From JANRLJ01 sp034437895 (lineage in GTDB: Bacteria; Chloroflexota; Anaerolineae; Aggregatilineales; Phototrophicaceae): a stretch of 13,481 nucleotides of DNA. The stretch is from assembly GCA_034437895.1 (NCBI GenBank), contig DAOTTO010000269.1, forward strand, positions 1 to 13,481, given 5' to 3'. The number at the start of each line of letters is the position of its first letter. The first letter of the stretch is position 1. The notes under the pieces were generated by a model. The model saw only the letters and a list, made by a program, of their open reading frames with translations. It was not told the DNA's origin and ran no database searches. Made by a program: the position numbers and the translations under genes. Below, piece after piece: positions 1 through 6,038 of the stretch.

Positions 1-992
1 CCCATTGGGATGTGATGATTGGCGGCGTAGCGTCCGGTGATGTGGTGCGAAAGCTGGCGTTCGATGTCGGTCAGCAGCGCACTTGCGCCAAAGCGGAACA
101 GTGTATTTTGCATCCATTCCTCGCCTAATTCTTCTTTCATCAAAATCAGCCAATTGAGCGCATCTTTGGCGGTACGGATGCCGCCAGCAGGTTTAAAGCC
201 GACTTTGATTCCGGTCTGTTCGTAATAATCACGCACAGCGCGTACCATCACCAGACCGACTTCGAGCGTGGCGTTGACCGTTTCTTTGCCCGTTGAGGTC
301 TTGATGAAATCTGCGCCAGCCATCATGCAGACATAACTCGCCATGCCGACATTCTTGTATGTGCCGAGTTCGCCTGTCGCCAGAATGGATTTCATGTGGG
401 CTTCGCCGCAGGCTTCGCGGAATTGTTTGATTTCATCATAAAGCGCCTGCCAGTTACCAGTAAGGACGTGTTCGCGGGAGATCACGATGTCGATTTCTCG
501 CGCTCCGGCTTTGACGGATTCGCCGATTTCAGCTAAACGCTGCTTAAATGGACTCTGGCCTGCTGGGAATCCGGTAGAGACGGCGGCGACGGGAATAGTC
601 GTCCCTTGCAAAGCGGCGACGGCATCTGCGACTCGGCTGTGATAGACGCAGACCGCGCCGACTTGAACCGTCTCATCCGCCATGCCCAAGCCCTCAAGGA
701 TTTCTTGCCGGAGAGGGTTACGGGCTTTGGCACACAGGCGGTTAACGTTACCGGGGGTGTCGTCGCCAGCGAGGGTAGTCAGATCGATACAAGTGATGGC
801 GTGAAGCAGCCATGCGGCTTGCCAATCTTGCTTGACGGATCGGCGCGTCCCTAGCGTGGCGGCACGGCGTTCTATCGCACTGCGATTAATCCGCGTCCGA
901 TTGACCCAACCCATATCGAGCGGCATTCCGGGATTGCGCTTATGCGGTTCGGTATGATTTTCTAAGTGGGTTAGTGTTTTTTGTTTGGGCAT
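1..992 (-). CDS. deoC: deoxyribose-phosphate aldolase (nearly complete, C-terminus cut by window edge)
   Basis: Cleaves 2-deoxy-D-ribose 5-phosphate to glyceraldehyde 3-phosphate and acetaldehyde, the last step of deoxynucleoside breakdown in the cytoplasm. I translated 330 residues without interruption from an ATG at 992, with GAGG about 11 nt upstream. A class I aldolase barrel is recognisable: EIDIV (D169, proton relay), ADFIKTSTGKE with the expected Schiff-base lysine K231, and VGFKPAGGIRT with the second active-site lysine K268. The end, LLTDIERQ...HHITGRYAANHHIPMG, closely resembles the C-terminus of the longer animal-type DERA enzymes (about 318 aa). The stop should therefore lie only a few codons beyond the left edge. 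The N-terminal ~50 residues are basic and little conserved. The gene downstream is outside the window; a hairpin separates it from the minus-strand gene upstream. Identification is firm. Confidence 0.95.
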   Translation of the reverse strand, partial: MPKQKTLTHLENHTEPHKRNPGMPLDMGWVNRTRINRSAIERRAATLGTRRSVKQDWQAAWLLHAITCIDLTTLAGDDTPGNVNRLCAKARNPLRQEILEGLGMADETVQVGAVCVYHSRVADAVAALQGTTIPVAAVSTGFPAGQSPFKQRLAEIGESVKAGAREIDIVISREHVLTGNWQALYDEIKQFREACGEAHMKSILATGELGTYKNVGMASYVCMMAGADFIKTSTGKETVNATLEVGLVMVRAVRDYYEQTGIKVGFKPAGGIRTAKDALNWLILMKEELGEEWMQNTLFRFGASALLTDIERQLSHHITGRYAANHHIPM

Positions 993-1036
993 CAAGGGGG
1001 TATCCTCAAAATAATTTTTGACCGTAGCGATGTAGA

Positions 1037-1073
1037 GAGCCGCAAAGGAGGGTAATAAAATGCTTTGCGGCTC
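1037..1073 (-). terminator. stem-loop after the DUF1269-like gene
   Basis: Perfect 11-bp inverted repeat, GAGCCGCAAAG (1037-1047) and CTTTGCGGCTC (1063-1073), with a 15-nt loop. It starts 5 nt after the stop codon of the minus-strand gene, so it is best read as that gene's terminator. The oddity is that the clean T-run (1076-1080) lies on the plus-strand side, where no gene reads in. On the minus strand the stem is followed only by TCTCTAC. It may be a weak or bidirectional terminator, or may stabilise the mRNA 3' end. Confidence 0.6.
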
Positions 1074-1078
1074 AGTTT

Positions 1079-1618
1079 TTATCCCACAACGACATTATGG
1101 AGCAGGTCGTCATCGTCGCGCAGGACGAATTCCGCTTGAAAAAGATTGAGTTCCTGCCGCAGTCGATTCAGCATGGCACTGTCGCGGACGATTTCCAACA
1201 CTAAGGCGGGTTTACCGGTTTGCAGGCGCTCGGCGAGATTGAGAATCTGGATATTTTTGAAGCCAATTTTGAGTCTGAAATCAAGCAGGTTTGCCGCGAA
1301 GTGTCCGATTACGCCGCCGAGCAATCCGCCGATCAATATTCCCGCAGCGAGCGCGATCATCGTCCCAATACCGGGTAACGTAAAAGCCCCTAATTGGATA
1401 AGACCAAGCACAGTCACGGCTGCACCCAGCAGCCCACCTGCGATTCCGCCTTCGTCTGAACTAATGTCGTCATCCAAGACGACCATCTCTCCATTCGCTG
1501 CTTTGGCAACAATGGCAGCCCGCTTAATTGTAACATCGCGGACATGGGCAATATGATCCAGTGCGTCGGTTAAGAGGCTGCGTGATGGAAATACTGCAAT
1601 CACGATTTCACCGTTCAT
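1079..1618 (-). CDS. DUF1269-like glycine-zipper membrane protein
   Basis: 179-residue protein, start ATG at 1618 preceded by a very strong ribosome binding site (GGGGGGAAG, 3 nt before the ATG). Layout: residues 1-55 form an alpha/beta region opening IVIAVFPSRSLLTDAL, with the signature VTIKRAAIVAKAANGEMVV. Residues ~56-110 are a glycine-rich hydrophobic stretch (GGIAGGLLGAAV, then AAGILIGGLLGGVIG), probably two packed helices in or on the membrane. Residues ~111-179 form a second soluble part ending in an acidic tail with RDDDD. This order (short ferredoxin-like half, glycine zipper, C-terminal half with a 'LVLEIV' strand) matches DUF1269 proteins of about 160-180 aa, which have no established biochemical role and are sometimes linked to stress. 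The family assignment is by eye; the function is unknown. Confidence 0.65.
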   Translation of the reverse strand: MNGEIVIAVFPSRSLLTDALDHIAHVRDVTIKRAAIVAKAANGEMVVLDDDISSDEGGIAGGLLGAAVTVLGLIQLGAFTLPGIGTMIALAAGILIGGLLGGVIGHFAANLLDFRLKIGFKNIQILNLAERLQTGKPALVLEIVRDSAMLNRLRQELNLFQAEFVLRDDDDLLHNVVVG

Positions 1619-2002
1619 GATCTTCCCCCCATTGAATTCAAGTTAAGCAAGAGTTTAACACGAAAAAAGTAAAAGGGGGATGCTTAACGCAAATCGCCCG
1701 ATGCGAGGGGGGCGCATCGGGCGATCTGTGTAACGGGTTGGTGGATCACGCTAAAGCTGATTCCCACTTTACCCCTGAACCTAGTGACGACACATTCATA
1801 ACACTCAAGAGGGGGGATCATTACGCTAAAACTAGGCTCAATTCATGACATTGACGATAAGGTGAGGCGCTAAATGTCGAATGAAGTTGCCATGAGTAGG
1901 TTGTGAGAAGGGAGAAAAAACCTATGTGACGGCGAAAATCTAGGTATGGATTTAAATTATGCGATAAGGCATATTTGGGTGGATTCAGCAGGAGCGAGGT
2001 GT
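1619..2002. other. non-coding gap between divergent genes
   Basis: 384 bases without a convincing gene, between the minus-strand DUF1269-like gene and the plus-strand HD gene. The gap holds the strong hairpin at 1693-1725 and two related short motifs (GGATCA followed by CGCTAAA, at 1743-1755 and 1815-1830, the second with three extra bases between halves). It should also hold the promoters of both flanking genes, but I could not pick a good -35/-10 pair. The in-frame ATG at 1946 could add 19 residues to the HD protein but lacks a good ribosome binding site. Confidence 0.5.
1693..1725. repeat. 13-bp perfect hairpin in divergent intergenic region
   Basis: ATCGCCCGATGCG (1693-1705) and CGCATCGGGCGAT (1713-1725) are perfectly complementary around a 7-nt loop, AGGGGGG. 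The stem is GC-rich, so it would be very stable in RNA of either strand. Neither side has a T-run, and no gene ends here, so a simple intrinsic terminator is not supported. It may lie in the 5' leader of the minus-strand gene or mark the end of an unannotated small RNA. Confidence 0.6.
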
Positions 2003-2554
2003 ATGAGTTTACAATTACAGATTACTTTTTTGCGAGAACTCGACAAACTTAAGGGCGTAGTGCGGCAAACCGTTCTAGCGGACAAGTCGCGGCATGAAAA
2101 TACAGCAGAACACAGTTGGCACGCAACAATGGCGGCGCTCACATTAGCTGAGTACGCCAATGAGCCTGTGGATGTAACACAAGTCATAAAGATGTTACTC
2201 GTACATGATATTGTTGAAATTGATGCAGGGGATACCTTTGCATTTGATAAAACGGGCTATGTGGATAAATCTGAACGCGAACAATTGGCGGCGGCAAGGA
2301 TTTTTGGCTTACTCCCTGCCGGACAGGGTGAGGAACTTAAAGCCTTGTGGCTAGAATTTGAAGCTGTCGAATCCTCAGATGCGAAATTCGCTAATGCGAT
2401 TGACCAGTTGATGCCGTTTTTGCATAACGTGTGGGCGGAGGGGCAAGGCTGTTGGAAAGAGCATCAATTGACCTATGAGCAGGTCTTGCCCGTTGTCAGC
2501 GCGGCGTTGGCACCACATCGGCTGCGCTGTGGGAATATGTGCAGCAGTTATTAG
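2003..2554 (+). CDS. HD-domain phosphohydrolase, YfbR/HDDC2-like (C-terminus frameshifted)
   Basis: Metal-dependent HD hydrolase of the 5'-deoxynucleotidase (YfbR/HDDC2) type, which removes phosphate from deoxynucleoside monophosphates. From the chosen ATG at 2003 (GGAG 8 nt upstream) the metal ligands are in register with E. coli YfbR: H31 (SRHENTAEHSWH), H68-D69 in VHDIVEIDAGDT, E72, D77 and D134 (AIDQLMP). The frame ends APHRLRCGNMCSSY, which is not family-like. The +2 frame continues as LARCQRGVGT, then ALWEYVQQLLENAIENGWL, to a TAA at 2596-2598, exactly the family's usual C-terminus. One missing base near 2486-2490 explains this. It may be a sequencing error or a genuine recent lesion that would still leave the catalytic core intact. 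An alternative start at 1946 lacks a ribosome binding site. Specificity for particular nucleotides is not shown by the sequence. Confidence 0.85.
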   Translation: MSLQLQITFLRELDKLKGVVRQTVLADKSRHENTAEHSWHATMAALTLAEYANEPVDVTQVIKMLLVHDIVEIDAGDTFAFDKTGYVDKSEREQLAAARIFGLLPAGQGEELKALWLEFEAVESSDAKFANAIDQLMPFLHNVWAEGQGCWKEHQLTYEQVLPVVSAALAPHRLRCGNMCSSY

Positions 2555-2604
2555 AAAATGCGATTGAAAACGGTTGGCTGACGAGAAGTGACCCTTAAGA
2601 GGGG

Positions 2605-2619
2605 CTTATAACTTATAAG
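2605..2619. repeat. small palindrome between convergent genes
   Basis: CTTATAA-C-TTATAAG is a perfect 7-bp palindrome just after the restored stop of the HD gene (2598). It is AT-rich and unlikely to be a stable RNA hairpin alone. It lies next to the larger inverted repeat at 2622-2677. Confidence 0.35.
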
Positions 2620-2621
2620 CG

Positions 2622-2677
2622 TTTTAACCACCAAGTCACCAAGAAGGGTCATAAAAACCGTGTCCTGGTGGTTAAAA
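2622..2677. terminator. 12-bp inverted repeat between convergent genes, candidate bidirectional terminator
   Basis: TTTTAACCACCA (2622-2633) pairs perfectly with TGGTGGTTAAAA (2666-2677) around a 32-nt loop. It sits between the ends of the HD gene (plus) and the membrane TPR gene (minus), where a shared terminator would be expected. The left arm runs into a short direct repeat, CACCAAG at 2629-2635 and 2637-2643. The AT ends of both arms give A/T tracts on each side. The long loop makes it unlike a textbook intrinsic terminator. Confidence 0.45.
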
Positions 2678-2697
2678 ATTAAATGATTTTCACGGCT

Positions 2698-3834
2698 TTA
2701 TGAACCCGGCGTGGGCGGTACCAGTGGGTCGGGTGTCGGTGTACCTTGCTCACATAGTGTTTGCGCCGTATCCCGTGCCGCCTGGATTTCACCGTTGGCG
2801 AAAATCGTCAGCGCGATATTAAACTGTCCCGTTGCTGAACATTGATCCCCTTGAATAGCAAAAGCGCGACCATAATCCGCGTATTCGTTAAAGAGCAGTT
2901 CGTTAATGTTCGCACCCTGATAGGTGGTCTGATAGGTGCGGAGTTCGTTGAGGGCGTTGATTGCCGCCAGATGATTGCCTGTGCCGACGGCGCGAATCGC
3001 ATCCAGATATAGCGTGGCGATGAGTCGCTCATAACTTAAGCCTTCCGCCAACGTACCACCGTACTGCTCGACGAGATCGGTTAAGCGAATGGCTTCCGCT
3101 AAGGTATCTTCGGAGCGATAAAGCTGCGTCGCCAGCGTATTGAGTGCTTGCGAAATCAAGGCGCGGACTAAGGGACGCTGAAATTCGGCATCAATGCGGA
3201 TGATCGCGTCTAGGGTGTCTACCGCATCCTCAAATTGGCCTAAATCGACTTGATCTTGTGCTTCTGCGAGGAGGGCGTTGAGGTCATATGGGCTGGATGT
3301 CGCATTATTCCCAGCAGTTGATTCTGTTGATTCAGCAGTTACTGTGCTTTCGGGTGTTTGTGTCGGCGCGATGGTCGCTGTTTGGGTTGGTGTAACGGTA
3401 GGCTGCGCGGTGAGATAAAGTGCGGTTGCGGTTGAACGCAGTTCCGCCACACCGCCGACACCGGGAGTCAGAGTCGCCAAAAAGTTGAGCCGTTGACTGA
3501 CGACATATTGATTGCCGTTAGCGACATCGGTGCCGACGAGCGCCATTTGTTCGGCGATTTTACCAACGACGGTTGCGGTTGAATTGCTATCCGCCACGCG
3601 CTGCCCGGATGTCCAGCCTGCCGTCGCCGCGAGGACGACGATCAAGAGACCGAAACTGAGAATTGTCGCAGTCAAAATCCCCCAAACCAGACAACCCGGC
3701 CCGCGTCTTTCCTCACGCGGTTGGGTGGGCGGTGGCATAAAAGTCGATTGTTGTGGCGGCTGAGATTGCGGCTGTTGAACAGGTTGACGATCTTTAAACG
3801 GCGAGCGCGGCTGCGTATCGTCGGTGGTAGTCAT
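2698..3834 (-). CDS. single-pass membrane protein with external TPR-like domain
   Basis: 378 residues, ATG at 3834 with GGAG about 10 nt upstream. Residues 1-45 are a Pro/Gln-rich, Lys/Arg-containing cytoplasmic tail. Residues ~46-72 are a strong transmembrane helix (GCLVWGILTATILSFGLLIV). Residues ~80-142 are helical, ~143-182 are a Thr/Pro/Glu-rich linker (TPTQTATIAPTQTPESTVTA), and ~184-350 are helix pairs resembling divergent TPRs (LLAEAQDQVDLGQFEDAVDT is the clearest). The end is a short TPTPDP...PPTPGS tail. The positive residues before the helix predict N-in, so the repeats would lie outside. That is the reverse of the two propeller proteins in this window, whose TPR-like part is inside. 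TPR domains usually bind proteins; no partner is visible. I do not recognise a named family. Confidence 0.75.
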   Translation of the reverse strand: MTTTDDTQPRSPFKDRQPVQQPQSQPPQQSTFMPPPTQPREERRGPGCLVWGILTATILSFGLLIVVLAATAGWTSGQRVADSNSTATVVGKIAEQMALVGTDVANGNQYVVSQRLNFLATLTPGVGGVAELRSTATALYLTAQPTVTPTQTATIAPTQTPESTVTAESTESTAGNNATSSPYDLNALLAEAQDQVDLGQFEDAVDTLDAIIRIDAEFQRPLVRALISQALNTLATQLYRSEDTLAEAIRLTDLVEQYGGTLAEGLSYERLIATLYLDAIRAVGTGNHLAAINALNELRTYQTTYQGANINELLFNEYADYGRAFAIQGDQCSATGQFNIALTIFANGEIQAARDTAQTLCEQGTPTPDPLVPPTPGS

Positions 3835-3861
3835 GATGGGTTAGCTCCAAAATACACGTTA

Positions 3862-3887
3862 TAGGGGCGACTCATGAGTTGCCCCTA
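3862..3887. repeat. TAGGGGCGA-type intergenic palindrome, copy 1
   Basis: TAGGGGCGACTCA (3862-3874) is followed directly by TGAGTTGCCCCTA (3875-3887), an almost perfect 26-bp palindrome with one G/T pair. It lies between the end of coaBC and the start of the TPR membrane gene, both on the minus strand, so it could end coaBC transcription. A related sequence occurs at 9498-9534, which suggests a dispersed repeat family. Confidence 0.6.
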
Positions 3888-3942
3888 CGAAATTCACCTC
3901 GTATTATACGTAAGCGATGGGCATGTGTGTAGCGGCGTTTAT

Positions 3943-5187
3943 CTATTGGACAGGAAGTAAAGCGGCGATGTGGGCGATAATGGCTTCTCCGACAAGGGTT
4001 TTAGTGGTCAAGGGAAGGGGAGTCTGACCGGAAGAATCGAGCAGGATCACACGGTTGGTATCGACGGCGAATCCGGCATCGGTGGCGGAAATATCGTTAG
4101 CGACGAGTAAATCCAGCCCTTTACGGTCTAATTTGGACTGCGCGTTTTTGAGTAAATTCTCGCTTTCCGCCGCGAAGCCGACCACAACACACGGAGAGCC
4201 GGTTTGCTCGCGCTGCTGCTTAATCGCCAGCAAAATATCAGAATTACGGGTGAGGTTGAGCGTCAGGCCGGAGTTGTCATCTTCCTTCTTTTTAATTTTT
4301 TGTTCCGCGACGGCTGCTGGACGGAAATCCGCGACGGCTGCCGCCATAATCAGCGCGTCGGTATTTGTGGTGTGCTGCAATACGGCTGTTAACATCGACT
4401 CGGCTGATCCGACGGGAATCAAAGTCGCGCCGAGGGGGAGGGGTAAGTCAACCGTGCTGATGAGGATCACTTCTCGCGCACCAGCATCCAGCGCGGCTTG
4501 CGTGATGGCATAGCCTTGTTTGCCGCTGGAACGATTGGTGATATAGCGCACAGGATCAATCGGTTCACGAGTGCCGCCTGCGCTGACAACGATTTTACGT
4601 CCGGCAAGCGATCCATTTTGGGCGAGTGCGCGGCGTATGTGGCCTATAAGGGTCGGCGTTTCGGGCAATCTTCCCAATCCAACGAGGCCGGACGCGAAAC
4701 GACCTTCCTCCGGCGGAATTAAAATCGCGCCGCGCTGAATTAAGGTTTCGAGATTAGCTTGTGTCGCCGGATGTGAGTACATACCGCCATCCATCGCAGG
4801 CGCAATCAACAGCGGACAGCGGGCGGCGAGGGCGGTCACACTTAGCAAGTCGTCAGCAAGGCCGTGCGCGAGTTTGGCTAAGGTGTTGGCGGTGGCTGGG
4901 ATCACCGTGAGTAAATCCGCGCCTTCGCCTAAGCCGACATGGGCGATATGAGTCGGTAAAGCACCACTTGAGTCGGCCTTCCATAAATCGGTATAGACCG
5001 GACGACCTGTCACGGATTGAAAGGTTAGCGGGGTCACAAATTCGCGGGCGGCAGATGTCATGATGACATCGACCAGCGCTCCGGCTTGGGTGAGTTTGCT
5101 GGCGAGATCAACGGCTTTATAGACGGCGATGCTGCCCGTAACAGCGAGGATGATGCGTTTGTTGGTGAGAAGGGTAATTTTTTCCAT
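3943..5187 (-). CDS. coaBC: bifunctional phosphopantothenoylcysteine decarboxylase / phosphopantothenate-cysteine ligase
   Basis: Catalyses two successive steps of coenzyme A synthesis: joining cysteine to 4'-phosphopantothenate (CoaB) and FMN-dependent decarboxylation to 4'-phosphopantetheine (CoaC). 414 residues, normal for the fusion. CoaC half (1-190): VTGSIAVYK (17-24), H80 in THIAHVGLG, PATANTLAKLAHGLADD (98-112), APAMDGGMY (129-137) and EEGRFASGLVG (160-170). CoaB half (196-414): VSAGGTREPIDPVR (201-214), ITNRSSGKQG (216-225), AAAVADF, and a KIKKK segment. Two CoaC positions differ from E. coli: the Asn of the PXMNXXMW motif is Asp133, and the active-site Cys of the 'ACG' motif is Ser166. 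I believe similar variants occur in other deep-branching bacteria, but could not check this here. ATG at 5187 begins 4 nt after the vapC stop and has no clear ribosome binding site, so translation is probably coupled to vapC. Confidence 0.95.
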   Translation of the reverse strand: MEKITLLTNKRIILAVTGSIAVYKAVDLASKLTQAGALVDVIMTSAAREFVTPLTFQSVTGRPVYTDLWKADSSGALPTHIAHVGLGEGADLLTVIPATANTLAKLAHGLADDLLSVTALAARCPLLIAPAMDGGMYSHPATQANLETLIQRGAILIPPEEGRFASGLVGLGRLPETPTLIGHIRRALAQNGSLAGRKIVVSAGGTREPIDPVRYITNRSSGKQGYAITQAALDAGAREVILISTVDLPLPLGATLIPVGSAESMLTAVLQHTTNTDALIMAAAVADFRPAAVAEQKIKKKEDDNSGLTLNLTRNSDILLAIKQQREQTGSPCVVVGFAAESENLLKNAQSKLDRKGLDLLVANDISATDAGFAVDTNRVILLDSSGQTPLPLTTKTLVGEAIIAHIAALLPVQ

Positions 5188-5191
5188 GATT

Positions 5192-5641
5192 TTAGGGATG
5201 ATTGTTTGGGTTATCGATCTGTAAGCCTTCAGCTTGTGCCGCTGCTAAAAGACGTAAATCGGCGCTGATGAAGGTTAAATTTTGTGATAATTGTTTAGCT
5301 TGTAAAGCGCTTGTAAGTTGGATCGCATCAAGAGTACGCAATGGATGTCTGACCACTAAGTCCTGAGCATTTGTAAATACCGCCTTCGTCAGCCTAATGA
5401 CGGTATAAAGTTTTTGGGTGTGTATCATAAAATCATTTTGGAGTTTTATTCGATCAGATGACGTAAGTGCGCCTTCACGTTCCTTTCGCATGAAGACGGA
5501 AATCATTTCTACAAGTGCTAAATTAGACATCATAGTGCGATTTCCTGACGAAGTTAGCACCTGATTTGTTACCCATGCTGAACCTACTTCGATGATATAG
5601 TATTTTACCAATGCACTTGTATCATAAAAATTATCGCTCAA
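5192..5641 (-). CDS. vapC: PIN-domain ribonuclease toxin (VapC family)
   Basis: Toxin of a type II toxin-antitoxin pair; VapC proteins are Mg-dependent RNases that usually cut tRNA or rRNA. 149 residues, with the PIN acidic quartet in order: D7 (NFYDTSALVKYY), E45 (NLALVEMISVF), D105 (RTLDAIQLTSAL) and D128 (TFISADLRLLAAA). The active site therefore looks intact. Translation starts at a TTG whose last bases overlap the antitoxin's TGA (shared TTGA, 5638-5641), and GAGGA lies about 7 nt before it. The stop is 4 nt before coaBC. The weak start plus the overlap fits the usual need for less toxin than antitoxin. The RNA target cannot be told from sequence. Confidence 0.9.
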   Translation of the reverse strand: MSDNFYDTSALVKYYIIEVGSAWVTNQVLTSSGNRTMMSNLALVEMISVFMRKEREGALTSSDRIKLQNDFMIHTQKLYTVIRLTKAVFTNAQDLVVRHPLRTLDAIQLTSALQAKQLSQNLTFISADLRLLAAAQAEGLQIDNPNNHP

Positions 5642-5946
5642 AATCTTTCCTCACGGTCTTCATTGATAAGTTCAAGTGTGGAGCGTCCTTTTCCTGCTAA
5701 TTGCCCAATGCGTTGTCGTTCCTCTGGCGACAATTCCTCGGCATCGGGTGGGGCGAAAGGGCCTTCCATCAACAGCCCCGCCGCACGTAATTTCTCATGG
5801 AGTTCGTCACGAGTCATTTCGTTTGTTTGTGATGCAGGCAGTTGACGGATGATGACTTCGACTTCTCCGGCAGGGATGTCTTCGGGCAGATCAAGGGTCA
5901 AGCGGTGATTTTCGTCTATAGTCGCGGTCATGGTTATGGGTAACAT
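5638..5946 (-). CDS. vapB: antitoxin partner of VapC
   Basis: 102 residues if translation starts at the ATG at 5946, which has AGGAG 8 nt upstream; I prefer this to the TTG at 5964, which adds six residues and overlaps that site. A second internal ATG at 5931 is also possible. The N-terminus (MTATIDENHRLTLDLPEDIP, then GEVEVIIR) looks like the short beta-rich DNA-binding/dimerisation module of AbrB-like or related antitoxins. The middle is a charged, Pro-rich, probably flexible stretch. The end (GKGRSTLELINEDREERF) resembles the conserved C-terminal toxin-binding segment of antitoxins found beside PIN toxins. It overlaps vapC by 4 bp. The exact antitoxin family is uncertain; the role rests largely on its position. 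Confidence 0.8.
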   Translation of the reverse strand: MLPITMTATIDENHRLTLDLPEDIPAGEVEVIIRQLPASQTNEMTRDELHEKLRAAGLLMEGPFAPPDAEELSPEERQRIGQLAGKGRSTLELINEDREERF

Positions 5947-5960
5947 GGGGCATTCTCCTA

Positions 5961-5980
5961 GCAAATTTGCGACAATTGTA
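5961..5980 (-). promoter_or_regulatory. candidate vapBC promoter -10 and paired palindromic operators
   Basis: Two perfect palindromes lie just upstream of vapB: GCAAATTTGC (5961-5970) and ACAATTGT (5972-5979). Their centres are exactly 10 bp apart, so they face the same side of the helix. On the minus strand TACAAT (5980-5975) would make a good -10 box inside the second palindrome; no good -35 is seen. Toxin-antitoxin complexes normally repress their own promoter through such palindromes, so this is a reasonable operator candidate. It could also influence the divergent gene at 6039, which has TATAAC at 5993-5998 as a possible -10. Confidence 0.4.
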
Positions 5981-6038
5981 GCACGAAAGCGGTATAACTC
6001 TGGAAAGGTTTGCCTTTTTATCGAGGGAGTAAGGAATC

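Noticed and set aside
1146..1556. Plus-strand open frame of 136 codons opposite the DUF1269-like gene.
   Set aside because: It has no ribosome binding site and no domain-like sequence. The opposite strand has a strong ribosome binding site and a recognisable membrane-protein layout.
1946..2002. Upstream in-frame ATG extending the HD protein by 19 residues.
   Set aside because: No ribosome binding site precedes it, the extra residues are not family-like, and GGAG precedes the ATG at 2003.
5947..5964. TTG start giving the antitoxin six more residues.
   Set aside because: These codons overlap the AGGAG that serves the ATG at 5946, so the shorter form is better supported.
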